The notes: generated by a model from the sequence alone, not told the origin. Counted from the stretch's first letter, positions 34,210 through 42,843 are shown. The stretch is DNA of 57,024 bases from an uncultured Alphaproteobacteria bacterium (GCA_944391695.1 CALXUO010000022.1:1-57024); one strand, 5' to 3'. Program-made: numbers and translations.

Positions 34210-34330
34210 AGGATTATCCTCTTTGGCATCTAATTTCGCTTGCGGCAATTCCTTGCCCAAGCTCAATAAGATGTTCCAAAGAACTTGCAGACAAAATATG
34301 CCGGAGCAGCGGCATATTTTACTTAGCGTT

Positions 34331-34388
34331 CCTCTCGTCCCGACCATATTTAAAACACCTGTCTGACACAGGTGTTTTATATATGGAG
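34331..34388 (+). repeat. direct repeat, copy 2: duplicated tRNA-Pro 3' end plus terminator
   Basis: 57 of 58 bases match copy 1. The last GGAG now serves as the ribosome site of the mbfA-like gene. The 121 bases between the copies hold GAGGAT/ATCCTC and a hairpin AAATATGCCG/CGGCATATTT and no gene. Confidence 0.9.
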
Positions 34389-34396
34389 TAAAAAAC

Positions 34397-35285
34397 ATGA
34401 ACCAAACAAATATATCACTCGAGGCCTTAAACGCTATTGCCGAGTTTCAAAAAATTGAGATAACCAGCGCTAAAATCTACGCCTCTTTTGCCAAACGCCA
34501 AAAAGACGAGCATAATCGCAAAGTTTTGGAGCAAATTGCCGCTGATGAGGCACAACACGCCCAAATTTGGAAAAAATATACCAACAAAGAGGTTAAACCC
34601 TGCAAACTAAAAGTCATTTTCTTTAGATTTTTGGAAATGATTTTGGGTTATACTTTTGTAATTAAGCTATTGGAAAATGGTGAGTATGACGGGGTGGCCA
34701 ACATGGAAAAGCTAAAAAAAAGAAATCCCCGAAATTGCCATAATTATCAAAGACGAAGAAAGGCACGAGCGTGAACTTATTGATATGCTTGACGAAGAAC
34801 GCCTGAACTATGTCGGCGCCATGGTCTTGGGCTTAAATGATGCTTTGGTTGAGCTGACCGGAACCATCGTCGGGCTTACTTTTGTCTTGGCCAACACCAC
34901 CTTAATCGCTATGGCCGGAACCATTACCGGAATCGCCGCAACGCTGTCAATGGCTGTTTCTAACTATTTGGCCGAACGCGCCGATGGCAACCCAAAAGCC
35001 TTGAAAGCCAGCGTTTATACCGGTTTTACCTATCTTTTAACCGTGGTGTTTTTGGTGTTGCCTTATCTTATATTCCCCGAGAATATGTTTATTGGGGCAT
35101 TGGTGACCATGATTGCCATTGTGGTGGCTTTGATTGCCATATTTAACTTTTATATCGCCGTGGTTAAGTCCGAATCGTTTTGGTGCAAGTTTGCCGAGAT
35201 GTCTTTAATCAGCCTGTCGGTGGCTTTGATATCTTTTGTTATCGGATGGTTGGCAAAACTATGTTTCGGTATTGACGTCGCGTAA
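34397..35285 (+). pseudogene. mbfA: Er-VIT1 (MbfA-like) iron/manganese exporter, frameshifted at an A8 tract
   Basis: Two reading frames make one protein. The first (34397 to a stop at 34774) encodes a ferritin-like Er domain with EIT near 22, then ADEAQHAQIW. The second continues with EIPEIAIII, KDEERHERELIDML (the second ExxH iron motif) and a CCC1/VIT1 domain of about five membrane helices (LGLNDALVELTGTIVGLT). The shift lies at AAAAAAAA (34714-34721); seven A's would restore one frame, giving KLKKEIPE. It may be a true break, phase variation, transcriptional slippage, or an assembly error. MbfA exports iron or manganese in alphaproteobacteria. Confidence 0.85.
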
Positions 35286-35286
35286 C

Positions 35287-35318
35287 AAAAAAGCCTCTTG
35301 TTAAAGAGGCTCTTTTTA
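35287..35318. terminator. bidirectional terminator between mbfA and merR
   Basis: AAAAAAGCCTCTT-GTTA-AAGAGGCTCTTTTT, with U-tracts on both strands. Confidence 0.88.
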
Positions 35319-35726
35319 TTGTTTGGTATTTTCTAATGCTTGTTTTAATTCTTCTTGCAAGACTTTGAGCTGCTCTTTTATGTTATTTAGTACGTCTCGC
35401 GCATCACCTGACAATTCCATCTCTTGCGGAGCTTCGGCAAAAAAGTCTTTTTGTATCTCCTCACCCAAAATGGCTTTGAGACCTTTTTCCTTAAACAGTT
35501 TTTGCACGCCTTCTATCGTATAGCGTTCGTCATATAAATAATGCTTGATGGTTTTAATCAGCTTGACATCGTCAGGACGGTAATAACGCCTGCCGCCGGA
35601 GCGCTTCATCGGCTTGATTTGCTCAAACTTGGTCTCCCAAAAGCGCAAAACGTGCGTGGCAACACCAAGCTCTTCAGCTAGCTCGGCAATTGTCCTAAAA
35701 GCTGCTTTACTCTTGTTTACAGGCAT
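35316..35726 (-). CDS. MerR family transcriptional regulator
   Basis: 136 residues. Winged HTH 10-75: [22 protein letters not shown], then [18 protein letters not shown]. The remaining residues form the dimerising coiled coil, ending in a Gln/Lys-rich helix. No metal-binding cysteines are present. In alphaproteobacteria this gene commonly follows ihfA, as here (10 bases between), so the two are co-transcribed. Target unknown. Confidence 0.9.
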   Translation of the reverse strand: MPVNKSKAAFRTIAELAEELGVATHVLRFWETKFEQIKPMKRSGGRRYYRPDDVKLIKTIKHYLYDERYTIEGVQKLFKEKGLKAILGEEIQKDFFAEAPQEMELSGDARDVLNNIKEQLKVLQEELKQALENTKQ

Positions 35727-35735
35727 GGTTTACCT

Positions 35736-36020
35736 TTATTTGTTGATTAGTTTGCGCATAGTTTGCGACGGCTTAAACGAAATAACCCGACGCGGAGAAA
35801 TAACCGCCTCAACTCCGGTTTTGGGATTGCGGCCAGTACGAGCTCTCTTATCTCTGAGTGAAAATGTCCCAAAAGATGATAATTTAACCTCTTTGCCTAA
35901 ACTAAGCTCTTTGACTATCTCATCAATAATCATATCCAAAATATCATTAGAATCTTTTCTTGATAAACCAATCTCGGTATAAATTGCCTCGGCAACATCT
36001 GAACGGGTAACAGTTTTCAT
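35736..36020 (-). CDS. ihfA: integration host factor subunit alpha
   Basis: 94 residues, standard length. A DNA-bending HU/IHF fold: MKTVTRSDVAEAIYTEIGLSR, the core KLSSFGTFSLRDKRARTGRNPKTG and the arm proline region. It bends DNA in replication, recombination and transcription as a heterodimer with IhfB. It is placed downstream of plsX, but with a terminator between and no fabH. Confidence 0.95.
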   Translation of the reverse strand: MKTVTRSDVAEAIYTEIGLSRKDSNDILDMIIDEIVKELSLGKEVKLSSFGTFSLRDKRARTGRNPKTGVEAVISPRRVISFKPSQTMRKLINK

Positions 36021-36137
36021 CGCAAATCCTTATATATATCTGTTGTTATTACTTGCTGTAGTCTTATAATAAATTGGTTCTCTTGGCAAGATATAATCCA
36101 CAGCTTTTTTGTCTTTTTTTCAAATAAATATGTTAAA

Positions 36138-36165
36138 CAAAAAGGCCCCTTAATCAAGGGACCTG
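36138..36165 (-). terminator. terminator of plsX
   Basis: Minus strand: AGGTCCCTT-GATT-AAGGGGCCT followed by TTTTTG. It separates plsX from ihfA in a position where fabH would normally lie. Confidence 0.8.
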
Positions 36166-36185
36166 CTAAATAAAAAAACAATTCT

Positions 36186-37235
36186 TTAATACATATCATA
36201 TAATACGGTTTGGATCTCGTCAAAATCAACTTTCTCAACCTCGGCTTGTATGGTTGGAACAAAATTTTGACGAACCAATTTGGCTGCATTGTCAACAGCA
36301 TAGGAGAATCCAAGAGCATCTGTTCCGCCGTGGCTTTTGACTGATAAACCATTGAGACCCACAAACATTGCACCGTTGTAGAGCCTAGGATCCATGATCT
36401 TTTTGATTTTCCAAATTGCCGGAAGCATGAAAATTATGCCGATCTTGGCTAAAATCGAACTTTTAACAGCGTCTTTTATCATGCGGGTAATCTGTTTGGC
36501 CGTGCCTTCTATCGATTTTAGAGCAATGTTGCCAGTAAATCCGTCAGCAACAACAACATCGGCCTTGCCGTTAGCTATCTCGTGAGGCTCAATAAAACCA
36601 ATAAAATCTATGTCCATCTTGGAGCATTTAATCATTTGCGCCGCCTGACGAATCTCTTCTTTGCCTTTCATATCTTCTGAACCAATGTTAAGAAGAGCTA
36701 CTTTTGGGCGAGCAATTCCCAAAGCATGGTGCGCCAAAATCTCTCCCATAAAGGCAAATTCCGCCAAATTAACGGCATCACATTCCGTATTGGCGCCAAG
36801 ATCAAGCATTACATATTTGCCAAAACGATGTGGCATAATGCTAACAATCGCCGGACGATGTATCTTGGTAATCGTTTTTAGGGTTAATTTGGATATTGCC
36901 ATCAAGGCACCGGTGTTACCGGCTGACACAATAGCCTGCGCCTCACCTTTGCGAACAGCGTCAATGGCCATGAACATGCTGGTGTTGCGGTTGCGAATAA
37001 CCGATGATGGCTTGTCTTCGTTGTGAACCATCTCGGGAGAATGACGCATTTCGCAAACCTTGGCTAGCTCCGGAAATCGCTGCATCAGCGGATTGACTTG
37101 GGCGGTATCGCCAAAAACAAGAAACTTAATGTCAGGATGCTTCTTGGCCGCAAGAGCTAAACCCTCTATAACGACTCGAGGGGAGTTGTCTCCCCCCATT
37201 GCATCAACTGATATAACCATATTATTTTCAGTCAC
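36186..37235 (-). CDS. plsX: phosphate acyltransferase PlsX
   Basis: Makes acyl-phosphate from acyl-ACP, the first step towards phosphatidic acid with PlsY. 349 residues: ISVDAMGGDNSPRVVIEG at the start, MRHSPEMVHNEDKPSS, GNTGALMA, and GFTGNIALKSIEGTA. Length is normal. It follows rpmF by 46 bases. The usual partner gene fabH is not found after it. Confidence 0.96.
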   Translation of the reverse strand: MTENNMVISVDAMGGDNSPRVVIEGLALAAKKHPDIKFLVFGDTAQVNPLMQRFPELAKVCEMRHSPEMVHNEDKPSSVIRNRNTSMFMAIDAVRKGEAQAIVSAGNTGALMAISKLTLKTITKIHRPAIVSIMPHRFGKYVMLDLGANTECDAVNLAEFAFMGEILAHHALGIARPKVALLNIGSEDMKGKEEIRQAAQMIKCSKMDIDFIGFIEPHEIANGKADVVVADGFTGNIALKSIEGTAKQITRMIKDAVKSSILAKIGIIFMLPAIWKIKKIMDPRLYNGAMFVGLNGLSVKSHGGTDALGFSYAVDNAAKLVRQNFVPTIQAEVEKVDFDEIQTVLYDMY

Positions 37236-37281
37236 TGTTTGCTCCGTCGCAAAAAACCTTTTTTAAGGCTTTGTTGTTTTA

Positions 37282-37467
37282 TTATTCTGCAGTTTTTTGT
37301 GTTACTACTTCACGGCCATCGTACTGTCCGCATTTCGGACATACGTTGTGAGGCCTTTTTAGCTCGCCGCAGTTGGGGCATTCCATATAGGAATTGGCCT
37401 TTAATGCATCATGAGAACGACGCATGTCACGACGAGATTTTGAAGTCTTTTTCTTTGGTGTTGCCAT
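37282..37467 (-). CDS. rpmF: 50S ribosomal protein L32
   Basis: 61 residues: [20 protein letters not shown], then a zinc ribbon with CPNC and CPKC. Directly upstream of plsX and downstream of the yceD homologue, the standard order. Confidence 0.97.
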   Translation of the reverse strand: MATPKKKTSKSRRDMRRSHDALKANSYMECPNCGELKRPHNVCPKCGQYDGREVVTQKTAE

Positions 37468-37619
37468 CTTCTTATACTCTTTGTTTTAAGGTTATTCCAA
37501 TTTGACTATCGGCATTTGTAAACCATTTAGTTTTAAAAAGCAACTAAATAAATGCCTGTTATTTGCGAAATTCTTATGACCTTTTAATCAAAAATTTTAT
37601 ATTTGGCAAGGCTTTTTTG

Positions 37620-38135
37620 CTATTTTTTTAATTTTTCCAAAACCGAAAATGGATTGCTCGCACGTGTGGTTTCTTCATCAAACTCCGAAGCAAATGAAAA
37701 TACCTCTCCTTCTTGTCTTGGAAAATCATCTAAAACAAGCGCTAATTGCTCCATGGCTATGGCCGCCAAATCTATTTTGCCGTCTTCCAAAATATCGGGG
37801 ACGTCTGCTTCTATGTCCAAATCAAGTTTTTGCTGCTCTTGGGCTGTCATTTTGGTATCAAAACAAAGCGTAAAATCCGTTTTATAATTGCGAAGAAAGT
37901 TTTTAAGCGAAATAACGCTGGTGTGTTCAACATCGGCATCAATAGTGCCCAAAACATCTATAATATGCTCTTTGGTATGAAGCTTTACATTAATTTCCGC
38001 CTCAAATCTTTTGACGGGAAGCTGCATGATATTACTTATATATTCAAGATTTTCGGCTGTGGCAATAAGCCGATATTTTTGAGTTGATTGGCTCATATCC
38101 TCAAGTTTTAGGGGATAAGTAAAAAGGTTTTGCAT
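37620..38135 (-). CDS. yceD: YceD-family (DUF177) protein, 23S rRNA accumulation
   Basis: 171 residues. The family mark is the C-terminal stretch LAAIAMEQLALVLDDFPRQEGE, followed by NPFSVLEKLKK. YceD supports 23S rRNA accumulation by a mechanism that is not settled. It precedes rpmF, as in most bacteria, though 150 bases apart here. It is divergent from bamE. Confidence 0.87.
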   Translation of the reverse strand: MQNLFTYPLKLEDMSQSTQKYRLIATAENLEYISNIMQLPVKRFEAEINVKLHTKEHIIDVLGTIDADVEHTSVISLKNFLRNYKTDFTLCFDTKMTAQEQQKLDLDIEADVPDILEDGKIDLAAIAMEQLALVLDDFPRQEGEVFSFASEFDEETTRASNPFSVLEKLKK

Positions 38136-38201
38136 TAATATTTTCCTTGTGTTATAAACTCAGATATCTTATTTTTAGGATATAACTGCAAGGATGTTGA
38201 T

Positions 38202-38672
38202 ATGTCAATAAACAAAATTGTTCCCGCTCTTTTTTGTATCACCTTATTATGTGCCTGCTCAAGCGCTAAACAGGATGAATGGTTTGTTACACACAACGGT
38301 AATATGCCGTCGCAAGAAAGAATCGATAAGATTCAAAAGGGAAGCTCGCAACAGGAAGTGGTGCAAATTTTGGGCGCGCCTTCGGCAGTGGTGTCTTTGG
38401 ATAAAAATACATGGATTTATATGTCTTCTGACATAAAACGCGTGGCTTTCTTTGCTCCGGAAGAAATCAAGCGCGATGTTTTGAAAATCACTTTCAACGA
38501 CAATGGTAAAGTTACGCAAATTAATCGTCTGACTCAAGAAGACGGGAAGGATGTTGCTCCATCAGAAGAAAAAACCGAGGTTAAGGGGCAAAATCCGGGC
38601 TTCTTCCGCAAATATTTCGGCGGAGTCGGACAATATAATCCGTTTGCCGGGCAACAAAACCCAGGATTGTAG
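38202..38672 (+). CDS. bamE: outer-membrane assembly lipoprotein BamE
   Basis: 156 residues: signal with lipobox LLCAC (Cys19), then the SmpA/OmlA domain with IDKIQKGSSQQEVVQILGAPSAV and TWIYMSSD, and LKITFNDNGKV. It is part of the BAM complex that folds outer-membrane barrels such as the protein at 4295. The C-terminal 50 residues (Gly/Asn/Gln-rich) are an extra tail. Divergent from yceD, a common alphaproteobacterial arrangement. Confidence 0.92.
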   Translation: MSINKIVPALFCITLLCACSSAKQDEWFVTHNGNMPSQERIDKIQKGSSQQEVVQILGAPSAVVSLDKNTWIYMSSDIKRVAFFAPEEIKRDVLKITFNDNGKVTQINRLTQEDGKDVAPSEEKTEVKGQNPGFFRKYFGGVGQYNPFAGQQNPGL

Positions 38673-38674
38673 CT

Positions 38675-39400
38675 TTATTCTTTGCTAAGATAGTTGATTA
38701 TTCCGTACAAAGTGTTGAGTTCTTGTTCAGTCATTTCTCGTCGCGTGAAGATGTTGCGCAGATTGATAATTAGTTTTTCTTTCTTTTGCTCATCTTGGTA
38801 ATTGGCAAACCGCTCGAGTTTGCTTTCTATATGACGGCAAAACATTAAAACTTTTTCTTTGGAGGCAACAGATGTGTGATTGGTTATTAGCTCGGCTGGT
38901 CTTGAATCGGTAACTGCTTTATAAAACTCGTATCCTAACAACAAAACCGCTTGTGAAAGATTGAGCGAACAATGCTCAGGGTTAAGAGGCACATTGATAA
39001 TGGCATCACAAAGACATATATCTTCATTGTGAAGACCGGTGCGCTCCGGACCAAACATTAGCCCACATTTTTCGCCGTTTTGTACCCTGGAAAAAATTTC
39101 CTTTGCTCCAATATCGGCATTAAAAACCATTTTGGTTTGGTCGCGATGTCTGGCCGTGGTGGCCAAAACATACTGCAAATCCGCTATTGCATCTTCGGTT
39201 GAAGCATATACTTTGGCTTGCCCTAAAATTTCTTCGGAATTGGAAGATGCAGACAAAGCCTTAGCTGATAAGTGATTTTCCCTTGGATTAACCAGTCTAA
39301 GCTCCGTTAAGGCACAATTTTTCATGGCGCGGGCTGCCATGCCGATATTTTCCGCCAACTGCGGTTCAACCAATATAATACAAGGTGTGCTATTTGGCAT
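38675..39400 (-). CDS. trmJ: tRNA (cytidine/uridine-2'-O-)-methyltransferase TrmJ
   Basis: SPOUT methyltransferase that 2'-O-methylates position 32 of tRNAs. 241 residues: PCIILVEPQLAENIGMAARAM, then LATTARHRDQTK, GLMFGPERTGLHNED and VPLNPEHCSLNLSQAVLLLGYE (the knot). Its start overlaps the end of the preceding exported-protein gene by 11 bases, so the three minus-strand genes from 40627 form one transcript. Confidence 0.94.
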   Translation of the reverse strand: MPNSTPCIILVEPQLAENIGMAARAMKNCALTELRLVNPRENHLSAKALSASSNSEEILGQAKVYASTEDAIADLQYVLATTARHRDQTKMVFNADIGAKEIFSRVQNGEKCGLMFGPERTGLHNEDICLCDAIINVPLNPEHCSLNLSQAVLLLGYEFYKAVTDSRPAELITNHTSVASKEKVLMFCRHIESKLERFANYQDEQKKEKLIINLRNIFTRREMTEQELNTLYGIINYLSKE

Positions 39401-39905
39401 CAGATACGGACTCCGATGCAGAAGATGAACTGTTTAATCCCGCTTTTTCAAACAGATAATTTTGCATCTCTTTATCGGAAAACGGATTGACATCAGGGTA
39501 CTCAACCGCTTCTTCGACTAAAGCTGCTTCTTCAATACTTTGCCCCGAGGATAGTGCTTTGCGGCGAGCAATGACTTTTTCCATGGCGGTCATGCTTGAT
39601 ATAAAATCTTTGCGATCCCTTACTCGTTGTCTTTTAACGGATGATAGCATATTTTTTTTGGCTTTGGTATCTATCTCTGCTTTTTGCTCTGGTGTCATGG
39701 CTGCTGCCACCGGCTCTGCTTTGATAAGAGCCTCTATTTCTTCCTTATTTAGAAGGCGCTCAGTTTGAGCTGCGGTAGATGTTTTGTCTGTTTGCGATGA
39801 AGCCGCCGAAACAACAGGCTTTGACGAGACGCTAATAATTTGCCCTTGTGCCTCAACAATCAATAAAGAAATAAAAAATAAACTGAAAAAAAACTTTCTT
39901 TGCAT
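39390..39905 (-). CDS. exported hypothetical protein
   Basis: 171 residues: signal peptide 1-22 (cleavage near EAQG), then a Ser/Ala/Lys/Glu-rich chain likely to be helical or disordered, ending VNPFSDKEMQNYLFEKAG and a Ser-rich tail. No family is recognised. It is placed between another exported protein and trmJ, overlapping trmJ. Confidence 0.6.
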   Translation of the reverse strand: MQRKFFFSLFFISLLIVEAQGQIISVSSKPVVSAASSQTDKTSTAAQTERLLNKEEIEALIKAEPVAAAMTPEQKAEIDTKAKKNMLSSVKRQRVRDRKDFISSMTAMEKVIARRKALSSGQSIEEAALVEEAVEYPDVNPFSDKEMQNYLFEKAGLNSSSSASESVSDAK

Positions 39906-39916
39906 CGGCTTTACCT

Positions 39917-40627
39917 TTAATCCATATTTATGAGGTCTATACTGTTGAACAATAAATTTTCCATATCAAGGCCTGACTGGTCTTCTACTACATCTAAAAA
40001 CCCGGAAAACATTGTATCAAACGGATTGTTCTGATGTCCCAAGCCATCATAGGCTTCTTTTAAGTCTTTAGCATAATCTTGAGCAAAATTTTTGAATTTA
40101 TTATCATAACTGTCAGGAATTTTATAACCTAAATCCCTTAAATGCTGCAACATAATATTCATGTTGTGATTATTAACCTCGGGAGCAAGCATCTCCTGCC
40201 CATAGGCCGTGCCATAAGTGGTAACATTGCCAGTATAGTCTAACTGACCAAAACGCCCAGAACCACGCCAAGAACTGTTGCCGCTATAAACTTGACTATT
40301 GCTGGGCGTTACATCCTTGGCTGTGGTGGTGCTTAAAGTATTTACACTCCTTACCGTAACTCCCGTTTTGGCATTGCCAGAAGCATCTATTACAGGTTCA
40401 TAAACCGGAGTCGAAGCCTCAGCATTTATGGCTTTGTATTTGATGGAAGGAATATTTGCACCAGTATCTTCAGAACGGCTGATATGCCCGACTCCAGAAT
40501 CGGATGCCGCCGAAACTGCCGTGTCAAAGTCTGTCGTATTCCACGGATTGGCCGGCAGCTGAGCAAAAGCATTACTTGCTGCCGTAAGGCCCATGATTCC
40601 CAACCATAAAAAAACTGTTTTTTGCAT
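39917..40627 (-). CDS. exported hypothetical protein
   Basis: 236 residues from MQKTVFLWLG; GGGAGG fits this ATG (40625-40627), and a longer upstream frame is rejected. Signal peptide 1-22 (ASNAFA). The body is Ser/Thr/Asn-rich with a C-terminal helical part (MNIMLQHLRDLGYKIPDSYD) ending QNNPFDTMFSGFLDVVED. No family is recognised. It is the first gene of the group with the next exported protein and trmJ; both exported proteins contain an NPF motif near the end. Confidence 0.62.
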   Translation of the reverse strand: MQKTVFLWLGIMGLTAASNAFAQLPANPWNTTDFDTAVSAASDSGVGHISRSEDTGANIPSIKYKAINAEASTPVYEPVIDASGNAKTGVTVRSVNTLSTTTAKDVTPSNSQVYSGNSSWRGSGRFGQLDYTGNVTTYGTAYGQEMLAPEVNNHNMNIMLQHLRDLGYKIPDSYDNKFKNFAQDYAKDLKEAYDGLGHQNNPFDTMFSGFLDVVEDQSGLDMENLLFNSIDLINMD

Positions 40628-40882
40628 GGCCTTTACCTCCCACAAATTATCGAATATATTATTATCATAACACAAAATGCCAGATTATAATATTACAAAA
40701 TTGTTATATTTTACTTAATTTTTGTTTTTTATGTTCATTTGATTATATTTGATATGGTCGCTTTTGCAAAATTAGCTTGAATTTTGATTCTTTTTTGTGA
40801 TAAATTCTCTCAAAATTAACTCTTTGTAGAGATTAGTTGGCTATAATATTAAAAAATAACAATATTTTAGGTTTGTGATAAA

Positions 40883-41677
40883 ATGACGGAAGTATTATTT
40901 AACGGCCATGCCGGACGTTTGGAAGGACGTTATCATCAAAGCGATAACCCCAATGCCCCGATTGCTCTTATTTTGCACCCGCATCCGCAATATGGCGGAA
41001 CTATGAATAACAAGGTGGTTTATACGCTTTTTAGTGTGTTTCAAAATTTGGGTTTCTCGGTGTTGAGATTTAACTTTCGTAGTGTAGGGCGTTCGCAGGG
41101 ACAATTTGAAGATGGTCCCGGCGAATTGTCTGATGCAACTATGGCTTTGGACTGGTTGCAAGCGACAAATCCTGAGGCGCGGCAATGCTGGATTGCCGGA
41201 TATTCTTTTGGGGCATGGATTGGATTGCAACTTTTGATGCGACGTCCTGATATTAATAATTTTATTGCCGTTTCGCCTCCAGCAAACGAGAAAGATTTTG
41301 CATTTTTGGCTCCTTGCCCTACCTCTGGTTTAATCACCCAGGGTTGTATTGATGAAATTGTTACTCCTTCAAGTGTTACTTCGCTGGTAAAAAGGCTTAA
41401 CACACAACGTAACGTTACGGTCGAATATGCAATGATTGAAGGAGCTGACCATATGTATAATAATCATTTGGTCGATTTATATAAAATTGCCGGACATTAC
41501 ATTATTGATGCAATGAAGAAAAAAGCTCCCACCCGCAAGCGCAGAGGTCGGCGCAAAAAGTCAGAAATGGAGAGTGATGAGCCGCTGTTGTTGGAAGCTG
41601 GCGTCGATGAAGAAGACGATGTTTTTGATGATGATACTGAAATGGCAGATGACGATTTTGATGACGAAGAGGAATAG
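40883..41677 (+). CDS. alpha/beta hydrolase with a basic-then-acidic tail
   Basis: 264 residues. Alpha/beta hydrolase fold: LILHPHPQYGGTMNN (oxyanion region), LRFNFRSVGRSQG, the nucleophile elbow GYSFGAW, Asp in QGCIDEIVTP and His in IEGADHMYNN. This is the dienelactone-hydrolase-like set common in alphaproteobacteria. After about residue 214 there is KKKAPTRKRRGRRKK, followed by 40 very acidic residues, unusual for the family and likely disordered. The substrate is unknown. Confidence 0.8.
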   Translation: MTEVLFNGHAGRLEGRYHQSDNPNAPIALILHPHPQYGGTMNNKVVYTLFSVFQNLGFSVLRFNFRSVGRSQGQFEDGPGELSDATMALDWLQATNPEARQCWIAGYSFGAWIGLQLLMRRPDINNFIAVSPPANEKDFAFLAPCPTSGLITQGCIDEIVTPSSVTSLVKRLNTQRNVTVEYAMIEGADHMYNNHLVDLYKIAGHYIIDAMKKKAPTRKRRGRRKKSEMESDEPLLLEAGVDEEDDVFDDDTEMADDDFDDEEE

Positions 41678-41710
41678 AATCCTTTACACCCCTCTTTTAG
41701 AACGGATTTT

Positions 41711-41917
41711 TTAGCTGTTTTTCAACTCTTTTAAGATAAAAATGCGGATAGCACTTGAGAGATTGTTGGTTTTTTTATTGCGGTCAATCTCGGTTACCAT
41801 ATCATTTAGGCTTTTGTGCTTAATTAGTGCAATTCGCTTAAGCTCATGCAAAAATTCTTCTTCCAAACAAATACTGGTGGCGTGGCGACCGGATATGACT
41901 ACGGATATCTTTTTCAT
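41711..41917 (-). CDS. ribbon-helix-helix protein (RHH_4 type)
   Basis: 68 residues: VVISGRHATSICLEEEFLHELKRIALIKHKSLNDMVTEID (strand, two helices; split here across residues 6-45), ending NLSSAIRIFILKEL. This is the alphaproteobacterial RHH_4 family, a probable DNA-binding dimer, often next to sspB, as here (overlap of 4 bases). Target unknown. Confidence 0.87.
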   Translation of the reverse strand: MKKISVVISGRHATSICLEEEFLHELKRIALIKHKSLNDMVTEIDRNKKTNNLSSAIRIFILKELKNS

Positions 41918-42369
41918 TTGTTGTTCCGAAATGCATCTATGGATACAACTTCTGCCGTCCCGCCAGAGACTTTTTGATTTGAATCTTGCTGCGGATGCGC
42001 GGTTTGGGAAAACGTATCTTCCATGGCAAAACTTAGGGCAAACCTGGCATGTGGATCAGCAAAATAAGTTATAGCATCATAGGGAATCCTTAAAGTGTGT
42101 GCTATTCCACTAAAACTCAAATCAACCTCAAAATAATTTTCCGATAACATTAAATTGGCAAATTGATGCTGCAAAACTATGGTCATGTCTTCCGGATACT
42201 GATTTAGCAAATCTGATGACATCCTGACATCAGGATGATTGGTCTTAAATGAAATATAAAAGTGATTTTCGCCAGGTAAACCTTCGTCGGCTGCTATTTT
42301 AAGCGCTTCAATCACAACATGTTTGAGCGATTTTTCAACCAGTTTGTCATAATTAATTCCATCCATCAT
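41914..42369 (-). CDS. sspB: ClpXP protease adaptor SspB (alpha type)
   Basis: 151 residues from MMDGINYDKLVEK. The fold body includes HFYISFKTNHPDVRMSS, YPEDMTIVLQHQFANL, VDLSFSGIAHTLRIPYDAI and the C-terminal tail (SGGTAEVVSIDAFRNNK) that hooks ClpX. SspB binds ssrA-tagged proteins and brings them to ClpXP. GGGGAG precedes this ATG; a longer upstream frame runs into the tmRNA gene and is rejected. It lies about 100 bases downstream of ssrA on the same strand. Confidence 0.93.
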   Translation of the reverse strand: MMDGINYDKLVEKSLKHVVIEALKIAADEGLPGENHFYISFKTNHPDVRMSSDLLNQYPEDMTIVLQHQFANLMLSENYFEVDLSFSGIAHTLRIPYDAITYFADPHARFALSFAMEDTFSQTAHPQQDSNQKVSGGTAEVVSIDAFRNNK

Positions 42370-42459
42370 GGCGTTTCTCCCCAAAAGGGCTTTTCTGTTG
42401 ATAGGAAAGCCCCAAACCCCACTCAAAACACTCCATGGTTTCGAGAATTTAGTTTGTTG

Positions 42460-42690
42460 CAACTGCTAAATTAAGCAGCGATAGCAACAGGAGCTACGTT
42501 ATTATCGTTAGCATTCATTTTATTTTGAACCGATAACGGTGGTGTCTTGCCGAACACAGCTTACCCATCTTTACTATACCCTGTCAAACCTATATCGCCC
42601 CCTTAAAAACTCTTGATTGGTGGAGGCGCCGGGTACTGCCCCCGGGTCCAAAGCATCTATTCCATAGAGCCTCTAGTGTTATAGTCGTAA
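42460..42690 (-). ncRNA. ssrA: tmRNA, circularly permuted two-piece type
   Basis: Minus strand, in order: an acceptor piece ending GGCGCCTCCACCA (CCA at 42618-42620), a 15-base spacer (42603-42617) and a coding piece starting GGGGGCGATATAGG (42602). GGGGGCG pairs with CGCCTCC, closing the tRNA-like stem across the spacer: the permuted design of alphaproteobacteria. The tag frame at 42471-42512 reads ANDNNVAPVAIAA and a stop. The outer ends are approximate. It rescues stalled ribosomes and tags the products for ClpXP. sspB, the adaptor for the tag, follows on the same strand. Confidence 0.93.
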
Positions 42691-42843
42691 AAACCGACAT
42701 TTAGTAATATAATACCATTTATTAAAAATTGCAAGGATTTTAAATAGTCTTGTCTTGTCGCTATTTGTCCACAACTGTATGCTCTTTGGTTTTGATTTTG
42801 GCAAATATGATTATACTAAAAACAAACAAAAAGGAGTCGTTTT

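Noticed and set aside
34198..34398. A 66-codon minus-strand frame between the tRNA-Pro repeats
   Set aside because: It is composed of the terminator hairpin and duplicated tRNA end read backwards; it has no protein-like pattern.
42370..42462. Longer SspB start
   Set aside because: It would extend towards the tmRNA coding piece with an unlike N-terminus; the GGGGAG site fits the ATG at 42369.
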